A stretch of 64,000 nucleotides of DNA. It comes from Glebionis coronaria. Taxonomy: Eukaryota > Streptophyta > Magnoliopsida > Asterales > Asteraceae. A model generated the notes under the pieces. It saw only the letters and a list, made by a program, of their open reading frames with translations. It was not told where the DNA came from and did no database searches. Shown piece by piece: positions 34,880 through 47,975 of the stretch. Position 1 is the first letter of the stretch. Each line of letters starts with the position of its first letter. The translations under genes and the position numbers were made by a program. The DNA lies in assembly GCA_025667525.1 (NCBI GenBank), contig CM046881.1, positions 31,321,580-31,385,579 of the forward strand, read 5' to 3'.

Positions 34880-35641
34880 GGGTACCCCTGGAGGGTATAC
34901 CCATCCTATCTGCACTACTTGTAGCCGTAGGCACTCTGGACCATGCCGTCGTGCTATCGGCGTTTGCTTCAAGTGTAGGCAAGCAGGCCATCAGATGAAG
35001 GACAACAAGAAAGGAGAGACTGTTGGTATGTCAAGTACTGCCCCTCCGAAACCACAAGCTTCAGGTCGCGTGTTCACTACCACCATAGATCAGGCGAACA
35101 AGTTGACAAGTACCATTACTGGCATCTTATATATGTACGGACATACGCCAATGAGAGACTTTGTGCGCATTACCCATGTGTACAAAGACCGTCCCTTATA
35201 ATTCGATTATAAGATTCGTCAAGTTGACACACTTCCTTTGGACATGTGCGAATTTGATATGATCTTAGGCATGGACTGGCTAGCTAAACACCATGCCACT
35301 ATTGATTACCATACATATTGAGTTGTATTCGGCGACGTTCAAGCTCCAGACTACATTCACAATGGTTTCATACCAGGAAAGTCTGTATAAATCATTTCTG
35401 CCTTACAAGCCCGTGCTTTACTAGCTCATGGTTGTGAAGGTTTCTTAGCTACGATTCAGGATATTACTTCAGAAGCTCCATCGATTCAGGATCATCCAGT
35501 TGTTTCTGAACTCCCCGATGTATTTCCAGAAGAAATTCCAGGTATACCACCTATCCACGAAGTGGAGTTTGGCATTGAGCTCATTCTAGGAGCTGAATCG
35601 ATCTCCAAGGCTCCTTATCGCATGGCTCCCATAGAGCTTGA
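34880..35641 (+). pseudogene. Zinc knuckle, protease and start of RT, older gypsy element
   Basis: CTTCSRRHSGPC and CFKCRQAGHQMKD are the two Cys motifs, and the fourth ligand of the second (after MKD) is Asn instead of Cys. The protease part is reduced: there is no DSG/DTG-type active site, only the later DTLPLDMCEFDMILGMDWLA (about 35220-35280). A TAA follows VYKDRPL (35199-35201) and more stops follow. EVEFGIELILGAESISKAPY (about 35560-35615) is the RT entry. The reading stops at 35640. Non-functional. Confidence 0.78.
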
Positions 35642-38600
35642 TGTGTCAAGATATGTATAGTGATAATTAAGATTACGTTATTGGGTAAATTAGAAGATTA
35701 CCTTTAGGAAAAAGTAATAGACTAATATTACCAATGACGAATTCAATTAAGCACATGATGAACCAAGTTCGTTGTACACGAAGATCGAGTGAATTTGAGA
35801 CGTTTTGTTTCGATTTGGACAATTGATTTGAATTGGTTTTCGGTTTTTAAACTAGAATTAAAATCTACCAATTGTAAACTATTTAAAATTAACCTAAAGT
35901 GCATGAATCGTAAACCCCGCTATTATTTAAAATCTACAAACAATTAATTACTTAAAAATTAAAACTATTTAAAAATTAATCTATTTTGAAAATCTATAAA
36001 AATGATTCTATTAAAAAAATAACCTTTAAACTATTTTAGAAATCTATCTACTTTTAAAAACTAATTAACTTTATTTAAAAATTACTTAAAACAAATCTAT
36101 TTAAAAACTATTTTTATTTAATTATAAAATCTAATTATTAAAATTATCTAATTAAACTTTTTAATTAATAAAAGCATTTTTATTTTTATATTTTTATAAA
36201 CTACTTAAACTGAAAGTATATATAAGTAAATTAAAAGAAACGGACTAAAAGTTAAACTAAGGTATTTAAGTAAAACTGATAGCTCCAAAAACAGTCTATA
36301 TTAATAATTAAAACGATATTAAAACCAAAAGGAAAGGTCAGACCAGTTGGTTAACACACTAGGACTGTGACCAGGAGGTCATAGGTTCGAGTCCTGGTAG
36401 GGACATATTTTGGAGTTTAATTTCTTTTTGACAGCTGAAAAATTAAGGATCACAGGAGTGACCTTATGCAATGCTTATTTGAGTTAAACTGATAGGAATC
36501 AGCTCAGTGAGTAAATCAGAACAAATTGATTCTGATAACTGAATAAATATATAAGCTCAGCAAAACAAAGTATATTATCTAAGCAATAGAAGATTAAACA
36601 AGATGAATCACAGCGTATTCACTATAGCAGATTAAGCAATTTCAGTAAAAGATACCAGACTTACAACAAGATTCGACATATCAGATTATTAATCATACTT
36701 AAACAGAAATCTCTTATCATGAAAACTCAATCAAACTAAATTAAAATCTAATAAATCAGTTTAAATGACAAAAATTAACAAACTAGGTGATACTAAGCTT
36801 AAAAGCAGTTCTAAAACGAGACTCTAGCACATCCATGGCAAACTCAATAAACCAGCAGACCAATAGCTTGGATAAAAACAGATTCATTTACTAAAACAGA
36901 TACTTACATAAGCTAATTTTAAAACCAATTCAGTAAATAAAAAAAATCATAACAGACTCCTACATTCAGTAAACCAAACCTTAAACTCAATAACCAAATC
37001 CATTATTTCAAATTCATATATCAACTTCTTATTCAAATCAAAACAAAATCCACTCAACTAAACAGACAAGTTATAACATTAGACTAAACAGATTCAGAAG
37101 TTTATTTAAAACTGAGCAACTTTAACTTTCAATAATATCTAAAGCATACTCTAATATCATAACAGCTAAACTAAACTCAAAATAAACTCAACTTTATCAA
37201 AACATTTAAGCATACAAATCATTCATATGAGCAGATTTAATAAAACATACAAAATGAAATATAAAATGAAAAGAGCTTAACACCTTTTTGTAGTAAACCG
37301 TTGAGAAGCAGCGCAACGCTGAGCTGGCTGATCAAACCAAATCGACACCACCATATAACATCAATCTAACCACCATTCGAAATCCAATAACCATCTGACT
37401 CCTTTGAACCCCAAACTCGATCCGACAATATTTTTATTTAAATCTAACAGTAGGTTAGATCATTTCCCAACTTTACTTATATTATTTAATATAAGCTATC
37501 ATTAAAGCTTAATCAAATAATATTTTATGCTATAACATCAAATTTGCTGTGAATTATTTTATTAAAGATCTTAACAGTAAATTAATGAAAGTAAGAAAAG
37601 TATGCCCAAATTAACTTTTATTGAATCAGTATAAAAATTACAATACTATGAAAATCAAATTACAATAATTCCTACAGCTATTTTAACATAATAACATTAA
37701 GTAAAAGAGGGATGATATTACAAGTAAAATAGGGGGTTTTTATAGCCTTCCCAGGGCTGTTGAGGAGCGAATATCCTCATCTTTCTTGGCATATTCCTTC
37801 TTCTTTTCAGCCCTTGGATCTTCATTCTCTCTCTCTTGGTTGATTTGATGGTTGATAGGGCACAACTAGCACACGGATTGCCAACATGGCATCCGTGTGT
37901 GCTAGTTGTGTTTCTTTTAAGACTTCTGATTGGAGGACTTAGGAGAGTGAGGTGTTTCCTCCATTGGTAATCTGCCACGTAGCCAAGCCCTTCCATCCTT
38001 TCTCTTCCTTAAACCATGCGGATTTTATTCCCACACGTATGAATTAAGCGTGTGAACAAAAGCCCTTTGTTAATTTGATGATATAATAAACTTAGGGTTT
38101 GTGAACAGTTGATATTTTGCCTGGTTATTTGTTGAAGGAGAAAGAAGATGAGTAAACATAGATAGTATCGATGGTATTATTTAATCCGTGTGTGAGAAAT
38201 GAGTGAATGAGGATTATTTATTGTGTGATAATAAATGAATGGATGTGGATACGTTTTATTTATTTATGAGAGAAAGTAAATGGGAGAAAACGTGTGGGTG
38301 TGTACACGTTTGACTGGAAATGAGTAAGTGTGAGTTTGTAACGTGTATATACACGTTTGATGAGTAAATAACTTCTCAAAATACCAAACCCTAAGGCCCA
38401 ATATTTAGTTCATTCGTTCCTTATTTATGGTGTTGGGCTTTTGGCCCAAACTATTTCACATCCGTGTAGTATATTATTCCCTTTGGGCCGTTTGATTTGG
38501 GCTTTAGTTCAAACCATTTAGATAACTTGATTTGATAATGGGCTTATGAGCCCAACAGTCCAATGTGGGACCCACTTGGCCCATAAACTTGACAAATGAT

Positions 38601-38802
38601 GAAATCCGCTAAAGTCGAGCTCGAATATTGGCTTTGTTGATCTTTATCTTCAAACTCGTGTCGATATTTGCCGGTTTTCGCGAACTTGGTACCCACACAC
38701 ATCAAAACAACAAAACAACATATACAAGGCATTTTTGATACATTAATTGCATATATTCATTGTTTTATGATATAATTGATATGAGTAATTTAGCTCATAT
38801 CA
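35642..38802 (-). repeat. Putative 3' LTR of the Athila-type element
   Basis: On the minus strand this begins TGATATGAGC right after AGCAAGGGGGAGTT, a PPT-like run, and ends ...CTTGACACA at the break in the older gypsy RT. Length is about 3.16 kb, A/T-rich, with a tRNA-like insert at 36330-36420. TG...CA ends, the PPT and the homology break support it, but the partner LTR is missing, so both borders are provisional. Confidence 0.45.
36330..36420 (+). repeat. tRNA-derived (SINE-like) promoter sequence
   Basis: CAGACCAGTTGGTTAACACA resembles an RNA polymerase III A box, and GGTTCGAGTCC at 36384-36394 is an exact B box 35-40 nt later. The intervening sequence does not fold into a proper tRNA (anticodon stem mismatched, T stem poor), and no acceptor stem pairs. 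It therefore fits the head of a SINE or a decayed tRNA gene better than a functional tRNA. A SINE tail was not identified. Confidence 0.5.
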
Positions 38803-40804
38803 AACTCCCCCTTGCTAAGCAATTGTTGTGTCCTCACGCAATGATAAAATAAAACATTAACTACACCATTATTCAACTCTTTGACTTTTATTTTGCAAAG
38901 ACATAATGTATTGTTTTCATTATTAGAAAAATAACTTTAAGGATCATACAACTCAAATAGATTCATCCTCCCCGACTTTTCACTTTTCCATGCCAAGTGC
39001 AAAAACAAGATCATTGTTATTATAAGTTAGCAAACTAACACGAACTCATGTGGGCCAATTATTCACTTAGACTCCCTTATTCCTAGGTGTATCTCTTATA
39101 TTTTATTGTTGTCTTGAATGATCACGAGGATGCATTGTTGACTTATTTCGATGATTAATTAGGCCGAAAATAAAGTGAACGATTTAATCAATAGTTAGCT
39201 AAAGGACAAAATCTTTTAAAACTGCTTCTCGGGACCTCATAAAGTTCATATCTTGGTATAACTTGCTTCGCGATTTGAGACCTTTCTCGGACCGATATTT
39301 GGCAGCGACTTTATACTTCAAACCTTGAGAGACGTTCATGAAATAATGGTCTTCTCTTCATATAGGAATTTCTTCACTTGAAGTTTTGAGAGATTCATAC
39401 TTGGACCACGACTTCTTCATTTTTCTCCAATCTTTATTTGGGATTTTGATATACAACGATCCGCCTCCTTTTTGGACTTGGCTTTATTTATCCTCATACC
39501 TTGTTAGGGCCTTTTTGGATAGACTTCTCCATGACTTTTGGGGGGTATTTGCTTTTCGTCGTGTGTCTCGATCCTTCATATTGATTTTTGATAAATGATT
39601 CTTCACATCACTTGGGATCTTTAGCAATAAAATATAGCCCTCATGCCTTGTTAGGACCTTTTTGGACTCGCCAATCTTCGCATCCCGCTTCAATAAGTTA
39701 TGCCTTGGCTATGAACTCTAATCCATACCGAGCAACTTTTATACGATCTTGGGCTAGAAGCTAAGTAACTTTTCAAATCGTACAACCTTATTTATTGCAG
39801 ATAAATTTATTAGCAAGCGATGGGAGAATAGGCTTATAATTAACTCACATAAATTCCCGAAAGAATACCAAACTTATAATTGGCTCTATCATCTCTCGTT
39901 CTCCATATTGTAAAATTTCATGAATGTGAAATCAATGGATACTTAGCCTACTAAATCAAAGTTTTGGGTTTTCAAGTCATCTATAGGATCTTGCATCTTC
40001 TTATACTTTTTCAAGTTTTAGAATTTGCGTTTTAAAGTTCCCTTGATAGACGACTTTCTAGGATCAATTATAGGAGCTTGCGAAAAGTTCTTGTTCTTAA
40101 CTCGTATGAATTAAGAATTTCGCGTTTTAAAGCTCCCTATATAATAGCCTAGCAAAACTTAATTCAAATACGTTAAGGAAAAGCTAAGGTTAAAAACCGA
40201 GTCGAGTCAAAAACTATTCTTATTTTCACCAACGGAAAGCCTACATTCGTGTTAAAAACACTTATTTTTTTAATTAAAACTTAAAAATAACACTAAAAAT
40301 TTAAAATTTTATTGAAAAATGAGAAAAACAATACGTTTGGACACGACAAAAGCAATTGCAAGCGATTATATCGATTGACCCCCCCATGCTAAAACCAAAC
40401 ATTGTCCTCAATGTTTCTTAGCTCAAGAGTAACACCCCCTTGCTAAGACACGAAGAGTCTAATGCAAAATCCTAGCATGGAAAGAGCACACAAATCTATA
40501 AGCCGTTTATTAATTATGCCTCAAGATAAAACGTTAGTCGATAAAAATCAAGGGATAAAGAGTGTGCCCCTTTTTGGCATTCAAATAATGGAAGATCAAG
40601 TGGACCGGCAAAATCCGAACACGAGAGTCTTCAAATATTAGGGTCATACCTAAGATTCACATCACAACAAAACACGAGCACGAGCTTGAAAGAGCAAGCC
40701 TTATTAGTTGTTAGAAAATATAAAGAAGATAGAATGTATGGGACTCCCCCACAAGGCACCTCGTTTTTGTTAACCGAGTCATGAACTCGACTCGATCCCC
40801 GCAT
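38803..40804. other. Athila 3' non-coding region between integrase and LTR
   Basis: About 2 kb downstream of integrase on the minus strand, the place where Athila elements carry an env-like or non-coding tract. No long ORF remains. CCTTGTTAGG(A/G)CCTTTTTGGA occurs at about 39500 and 39646, and TTTGCGTTTTAAAG/TTTCGCGTTTTAAAG near 40025 and 40117, showing local duplications. CATTGAGGACAATGTTTGG with a G7 run (minus strand, about 40415-40378) is another PPT-like site. Confidence 0.5.
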
Positions 40805-43800
40805 TCATTGGTCCTTAAGGAACGTTTGAAGATCCGGGACAACCTCCGTAGGTATGTCCCCTCCAAAGTAGTGTTTCACACGATGACCATTCACCTTAAA
40901 GTTAGGCCCGTCTTTTTGAGCTAGCTCAACGGTGCCATAAGGGAAAACATGCACAATGGTGAATGGTCCGGACCAACGGGATTTAAGCTTGCCCGAGAAA
41001 ATCTTAAGTCTAGAGTTGAATAAGAGGACTTGATCACCAACATTGAAAATGCGGTTTTTGATCTTAGAGTCATGAATCCTCTTAGTCTTCTCTTTATAGA
41101 TCAAGGAATTTTCATAAGCTTGATCCCTTAATTCACTTAGTTCATTTAATTGAACCTTGTGATGATCACCCGCGGTCCTCAAATCAAAGTTACAATGCTT
41201 AAGAGCCCAATACGCCTTATGTTCGAGTTCAATGGGCAAGTGGCATGCTTTTCCGTAGACCAACCTAAATGGTGTACAACTAATTGGCGTCTTGTAAGCC
41301 GTACGGAAAGCCCACAATGCATCGTCCAATTTATCCGACCATGAAGTGCGATTTTCTCCAATAGAACGCTCCAAAATCCTTTTAAGAGCACGGTTTGAAA
41401 CCTCCACTTGACCACTCGTTTGAGGGTGATAAGCCGTAGAAATTCGATGAGTGACACCATATTTCTTTAGAACTTTTTCAAATTGTTCATTACAAAAATG
41501 GGTCCCACGATCGCTTATAATAGCCCGCGGAGTTCCAAACCTAGCAAAGAGTTGTTTCAAAAAGTTCACCACAACTCGGGCATCATTCGTGGGCAAAGCC
41601 TTAGCTTCAACCCATTTAGACAAATAGTCCACGGCTACGAGAGTGTATTTATTTCCTTTCGAAGATGGAAACGACCCCATAAAATCGATCCCCCACATGT
41701 CAAAGATTTCACAAACTTGGATATGTTTTGAGGCATTTCATCCCTTTGTGAGTTCTTTCCTTGACGTTGACAAGCATCACAAGTCTTGATCAAGTCTTGG
41801 GCATCACGATATATGGAAGGCCAAAAGAAGCCGGCATCAAAGACTTTCTTCGCGGTGGTGTTAGCACCATGATGTCCCCCGGTGGGTCCCTCATGACAAG
41901 ATTTAAGGATATCTTGAGCTTCTTTGCCAAACACGCACCTACGAATCACTTGATCCGCGCACACATGAAACAAATAGGGGTCGTCCCAAAAGTAATAGGA
42001 TATATCCTTGAAAAACTTTCGTTTTTGTTGGGACGACATACCCTTGATCACAAACTTCCCCGCATGGTAATTTGCGATGTCCGCAAACCATGGGGTACTA
42101 TCATCACCACGAAAAGCAATCATACCAAGCGTCTCGAGAGGAAATGTTTCATTGATTTCCTTGTTCTCTCGATCGCTTTGGTGAGGATTCTCAAGTCGAG
42201 ATAAATGATCGGCCGCGAGATTCTCGGCTCCTTTTTTGTCTAGAATTTTGACATTAAATTCTTGAAGGAGGAGAATCCACCGGAGCAACCTCGGCTTAGC
42301 ATCTTGTTTATTAAGAAGATATTTGATAGCCGAGTGGTCCGTATACATTATGGTTTGAGACAAGACAAGATATGGTCTAAACTTTTCAAAAGCATACACA
42401 ACGGCAAGTAACTCCTTTTCCGTTGTAGTGTACTTTGTTTGAGCATCCGTCATAGTCTTACTTGCATAGTGTATAGGCAAGAAATGTTTTAACTTACGTT
42501 GCCCCAAAACCGCACCTACCGTGTAATCACTAGCATCACACATAATTTCAAAAGGTAGGTCCCAATCCGGGGCAACCAAGATTGGAGATTCGGTTAACTT
42601 TCTTTTAAGCATCTCAAAGGCTTGAATACACTCATCCGAAAAGATGAAAGGAGTCTCTTTTTCCAAAAGATGGGTCATAGGCTGAGCTATCTTAGACAAG
42701 TCTTGTATAAAACGTCGATAGAAGCCGGCATGGCCGAGAAAACTCCTTACTCCCTTAACGGTGGTGGATGGAGGCAATTTGGCAATCACGTCGATTTTAG
42801 CCCTATCAACCTTAATACCGGCCTTAGAGATCTTATGTCCTAACACAATTCCCTCTTTGCACATGAAGTGACATTTTTCATAATTAAGCACAAGATTCGT
42901 TTCCTCACAATGTTGCAACATTATTTCAAGGTTAGAGAGACATGAAGTGAAAGATTCCCCAAAAACCGAAAAGTCATCCATGAAGACTTCCATGGTTTTC
43001 TCGATCATATCATGGAAAATGGCCATCATGCACCTTTGGCACGTCCCCGGAGCATTACATAGTCCAAAAGGCATGCGACGATAAGCAAATGTTCCATAAG
43101 GAAAAGTGAATGTGGTCTTTTCTTGATCACGAGGGTCAATGGGGATTTGGAAATAGCCGGAAAATCCATCCAAAAAGCAATAGAATTCATTCCCCGCTAG
43201 TCTCTCTAACATTTGATCCATAAAAGGTAATGGAAAATGATCCTTCCTAGTGGCATCATTATGTTTCCTATAGTCAATACAAACACGCCAACCGATCACA
43301 AGTCTAGTAGGAATCAATTCATTATCCTCATTAGTAACAACCGTCATTCCTCCTTTCTTTGGAACACAATGCACGGGGCTAACCCATGGACTATCCGAGA
43401 TAGGGTAGATCATTCCGGCGTCTAGAAGTTTAGTGACTTCCTTTTTGATCACCTCATGAATCTTTAGATTGACCCTTCTTTGATTTTGGATAGCGGGTTT
43501 ATAATCATCCTCCATTAGAATTTTATGAGTACAAAATTTTGGATCTATACCCTTAATGTCGGAGATTTTCCATGCAATGGCCCGTTTATGTTTCTTAAGC
43601 ACTTTAATAAGTTCATCCTTTTCGTTTTCCTTTAATCCCTTAGCAATAATCACCGGTAACTTATCCGATCCCTCAAGAAAAGCATACTCCAAATGAGTGG
43701 GTAATTCCTTAAGTTCTAATTCGGGTGCTTCCTCAATAGATGTTTTCATTTTAGTCTCATTAGCACTCATAACTTTTAGTTCCATAGGTGGTGATTCAAA

Positions 43801-44862
43801 AGGATCCAAATTCAACAATTTTTCAATCAACGCAATATCTCCCTCGAGATCAAAATTCTCACAATCAAACTCACTAGGATCAAATGGTGTGCTAAGGTAA
43901 TCATCAATCTCCTTATCGATTTTTGAATAACCATTATTCTCAAGCTCTTCAAGAACGAAGTCACCTCCCTCAAATAGAGTGAGTGGAGGTTTAACCAAAG
44001 AGATAATAGGATTCGATGAAGTGGGATTGCCACTTTTAGAAGTATCCGAAAAACCAAGCATATCTTGCGAAACCTCTTCACTAGCAACATCAATCACATC
44101 GATTTGATTGATTGATTCCTCGTCGTCTTCGGAAGAAAACTTCGAGATATTACCAACATTAAGAGTGATACTTTCATCATCAAAACGTAAAGTCAATTTT
44201 CCCTCTCTCATGTCAACTAAAGAACTAGCCGTATTTAAAAACGGTCTTCCCAAAATAAGAGGCACACGAGAATTTTCCGGATAATCACAAATTATAAAAT
44301 CCGCCGGAAAAATGAGCTTTCCTACTTTGACTAATACGTCCTCGGCTATACCTTTTGGAAAGGCGGTCGATCGATCCGCTAGCTCGATAGTCATCTTAGT
44401 AGGCGTAAGCTCGGGAAGTGATAACCTTTTCCACACGGAAAGAGGCATCAAATTAATGCTAGCGCCAAGATTGGCTAATGCTAAGCATTCTTCCATATTA
44501 GGAAAATCACATGGTATCAAAAATTGACCGGGGTCTCCAAGCTTTTTGGGAAACTTTTTAGAGAGAACCACGGAACAACTTTCATTTAAGGACGTAGATA
44601 CTTCAACTAATTTCTCCTTATCGTTCATCAACCTTTTGATTGTTGAAGCAAACTTAGGCATGCTAAGCAATGCATCCGTGAAACTAAGATTAATATACAT
44701 TTTCTTAAACACGTCAAGAAACGTAGAAACTTGAGCATTGTTCTTTTCGCGGAGCTTCTCTTTGGTATGTCTCGAAGGGTAGGGTAGTGTGGGTTTAGTC
44801 TTCGGAAGCTCGGGTTCCGGAATAGGCAATTGGTCTACCTTTGGTGTAATAGGAATTTCCTT
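40805..44862 (-). pseudogene. Athila-type pol: protease, RT, RNase H, integrase
   Basis: From 44862 downward: protease region with [19 protein letters not shown] (about 44490-44430) and [18 protein letters not shown] with [70 protein letters not shown] and FMDDFSVF; RNase H ([29 protein letters not shown]); integrase zinc finger ([26 protein letters not shown]) and core ([41 protein letters not shown]) ending at LQTFLKDQ. The protease motif has NLGAS where DLGAS is usual, so its catalytic Asp is gone. A frameshift at about 41735 separates RT/RNase H (frame to 41635) from the integrase core (41698-40805). Confidence 0.87.
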
Positions 44863-46393
44863 TTATTTAACCACCTCGGGTTCTTGCTCCACTTCCCTCA
44901 CCGGAGAGGTACTCACATGTGGAAGCAAAGGTCCGTCTAAAGCTTTCCCACTACGTGTGGTTATAACTTTCATCTCACCCTTTGGGTTTGGAATGGTGTT
45001 GCTAGGTAAACCACCCGAAGACGAGGAAGGTTTGGTCATAAAAGATTCAAACATCGAAAGCAATTTATTTTGACCTTGTTCCATACTTTGTTGCATACGA
45101 TTTTGACTTTGCTCAAACATTTGCTCAAATCTTTGTTCAATTCTTTGTTGATTAAGCTCAATCTTATTGTTTTGAAAAGCTTTTAAATTTGCCTCATCTG
45201 ATTTAATGTAGCTTGACAAATCATATTGATTATTCCCTTGAAACCTTGATTGTTTTGATTAGCATTAAACCCATTTCCTTGATTATAATTCCCTTGGTTA
45301 CCACGGTTAAAATTATTCCCATTGTTTCCATTGTTGTACCTATTTTGAACCGATGGAAAACCCGGTGGAGCAACATGATTTTGACGAGGAACTTGACCGT
45401 TGGAGCCATAAGTTCCCGTCGCGGCAAAAGCACTAGCTTGATCAAACCCCGTGTTTAAACAAGCATAATTAGGATGTGCTCCACCACATGATACACAAAC
45501 ATTCTCAACCATATTAATGGATCCATGAGGATTCTTCCTAATCTCACTCAACAAAGTCGCGAATCCACTATCAATCTTAGAGTCCAATCTAGCAATCTCG
45601 ATATTAGATGAATTCACATTGGAAACAACCGGCGTGTTTCGTGAATATTGTGCTCTAGACTTATCCTCAATTATTCTCCACGCGTCTCTCGGAGTTTTTC
45701 TTAAAAGATTACCACCCGCGGCGGCGTTTAAAGAATCTTGTTCAATCATATTAAGCCCATTATAAAAAGTATTTATTTGATGCAATTCTAAGAAACCGTG
45801 GTGTGGACATTGTCTCAACAAATCTTTAAATCTTTCCCAAGCAACCCCAAACGATTCATGCACTTTTTGTTCAAATCTAGTGATCTCGTTCTTAAAGTGT
45901 GTTGTTTTGGACGGTGGAAAGAAATAATTCATAAACTTAGACACTAAATCATCCATGTTAAGATCGAACCCGGTGGTTCTTTCTCATACCAAAGCTTAGC
46001 ATTACCCTCGAGCGAGTACGGAAAAAGCATGAGCTTAATCACGTCATTCGGCACATCTCTAAACTTGAGAGTCGAGGTAATTTGATTAAAATTCCGAATG
46101 TGAGAGTGCGGGCTATCGGTCTCATTGCCATGAAATTGGTCGGCACGAATGAGCGATAAAAACCCCGTCTTAATCTCAAAATGATCCGCCAAGATAGCCG
46201 GCACAACAATTGCTTCCCTATACCCTTCGGTGGGTGCACGGAGCAATTCCTCCATTGTTCGGTTATCGGACATCTCTACAACAATAGGTGGAAGCTCGGG
46301 TTCCACTATTCGTTGTTGACGATTTCTATTTCTACGAGGAATATTTTCTAGCCTATTAAAATCAATCACAAGACGAGAAGAACGTAATTGCAT
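44863..46393 (-). pseudogene. Athila-type gag
   Basis: Starts MQLRSSRLVIDFNRLENIPR with TMEELLRAPTEGYREAIVVP, FRDVPNDVIKLMLFPYSLEG and AKLWYEKEPPGSILTW. A shift at about 45951 moves to the frame of DLVSKFMNYFFPPSKTTHFK, FGVAWERFKDLLRQCPHHGF and LNAAAGGNLLRKTPRDAW, with a Cys/His segment CVSCGGAHPNYAC. A second shift near 45205 leads to [17 protein letters not shown] and a Gln/Met-rich helical part. TAA at 44863-44865 ends it, although the same frame continues into the protease region. Confidence 0.85.
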
Positions 46394-46841
46394 ACACTAC
46401 AAAGACGAGAATTTAGAGGATTGAAGAAAATAATTTAGACAAGAAGAAGATTAATTTTGGTATTTCATTTGGTATTGCTCAATCAATAATGATCGATAAA
46501 AAAACAAGGAATAAGGATAACTACTATGGAAGTAAATTACCCTCGTCGACTTTGAAACGATAGGTGAAAACCTTGTAGGTCCTCGAAATACTTGAATTAT
46601 CCTTGTGTTGTGATTATCTAAAGAGATAGAAAGATAGATGAAGATGTAGAGAGAGAAACTAGAGAGAGGTTGGAGAGAATAAGAAATATTAGATTGAATG
46701 TGTGAAAAGTGAATCACCAACCCCTCCTAACATGCTAGGAGGGGGTTTATATAGCCCACCCTACATGTGGGCTATATGGGCTATATTGGATCACGAGCCC
46801 AATATCATTGGAGTGACCGATCCTTTCTAAATACGTAAAAA

Positions 46842-46995
46842 CGTATTTCCAACAATCTCCCCCTAAGGGAGGTCACTCCAAGTTACAATGTCCTAAATAG
46901 TCTATTGCTCGTGATCTATGCTAATAATGATGTGACCGAGACTTTCTTTGGAGAAACGTATTTCCAACAATCTCCCCCAAAGGGAGGTCACACCA
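46842..46995 (-). repeat. Duplicated PPT/LTR junction
   Basis: CGTATTTCCAACAATCTCCC occurs at 46842-46861 and again at 46957-46976. On the minus strand each is a GGGGGAGAT polypurine tract followed by the LTR start TGTTGGAAATACG. Adjoining GGGAGGTCAC is shared too, so about 40 bp around the junction is repeated at a spacing of 115 bp. Confidence 0.8.
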
Positions 46996-47571
46996 TTTTA
47001 CTAAATCTTAAACCTAGCATACTATGCTTGAGTCTTCGATCTTGTTCTTGTGAATATGCTGGTGAGATCTTTGACTTTGTTCTTGAACATGTTTCCTTGC
47101 TTTGACCTTGTGCATTCATCACTTGTGATATTTGCCTCCTCGTGACTTCATGTTCCACATACTTATACCTTTGTAATTCTTGAAAGCTTCAGAGTTTGAT
47201 ACAGCGGAAGACTTAACTTTTAGGCTTTCTTGAAGTATTAAGTGCATAAAGTATAAGCATGCGGGGACGACTTCTTCTTGGATCCCGCAACGCGACCGTC
47301 TTCAAATGCCGCAACATAAGTAGACACGAACGAAATGGCTTTGAACATTTCATTCTAAATCGGTAGTATTTTACCTCCGGTCGGTGAAGACCGTTGGACG
47401 ATATTAGATATCGTACCCGTGACGGATAGTTTCAATTAAGTAACTTCCTGACAAGATTTCGCGGGTAAACCCGTTCTCTTTATTCGACCGTCCAAAGCTG
47501 ACTGCGAACATAAAGAGTGAATCATTTGGATAATAATATCCGCATGATTTGAAGCCGTCAATTCATGTTCC

Positions 47572-47975
47572 TGGAACAAGTGAAATTCAATTAAGAACCG
47601 CACCATCGTTGCTTTCCAGTTGTCACGAGCTTGATTCGTATAGAATCTTGCAAGTTACCTACCAAGTGCTGTTTGAGGTTAACACTAGAAGGATTTCCAC
47701 TCATCACCGTGAACACTAAGGTATCACTCTGAGTGCTCTGGCAAGATCACTAAGATATTGCGTAGAGGCCTGGAACGTGTTTAAATTCAGTTAAGAATTA
47801 AACAGCTGTTGCTTTCCAGTTATCACAAGTTTGATTCATAAAGAATCGCACAAGTCACCTACCATGAGCTTTTTGGTATTCGCTCAAGAAGGATTTCCAT
47901 CTTCATTGTAAATACTTTCGTATTACTCGGATGTTCAGGCAAGATCATGAAGATTTTGCGTAGGACTCTTAAGAT
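47572..47975. repeat. Diverged tandem duplication of about 199 bp
   Basis: TGGAACAAGTGAAATTCA at 47572 is matched by TGGAACGTGTTTAAATTCA at 47771. Shared phrases follow: TTGCTTTCCAGTT, TCACCTACCA/TTACCTACCA, AGAAGGATTTCCA, GGCAAGATCA and ATTTTGCGTAG/ATATTGCGTAG. It lies in the non-coding part of the minus-strand copia remnant. Confidence 0.75.

Larger units (their letters stand above)
30350..35641 (+). mobile_element. Older Ty3/gypsy element, truncated in reverse transcriptase
   Basis: A 3-kb LTR, a PBS, gag and a protease-to-RT stretch lie in order on the plus strand. Homology stops abruptly at SKAPYRMAPIEL (35640), the start of the RT domain, where DNA assigned to the Athila-type LTR begins. 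The rest of RT, RNase H, integrase and the 3' LTR are absent from the window. The gag and RT motifs are those of chromovirus-type plant gypsy elements. The lineage is inference, since no chromodomain is available. Confidence 0.75.
35642..46400 (-). mobile_element. Athila-type Ty3/gypsy element, minus strand
   Basis: On the minus strand: gag (46393 down), pol (44862-40805), a long non-coding tract with a PPT-like GGGGGAG at about 38806-38812, then an LTR-like region ending at 35642 against the RT of the older gypsy element. No 5' LTR is present: the DNA above 46400 belongs to a copia remnant. RT motifs ([44 protein letters not shown]) are Athila/Tat-like. At least three frameshifts and one stop interrupt the coding part, so it is dead. 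Confidence 0.78.

Noticed and set aside
41150..45458. Plus-strand ORFs of 60-147 codons across the Athila coding region
   Set aside because: Antisense shadows of gag and pol on the minus strand.
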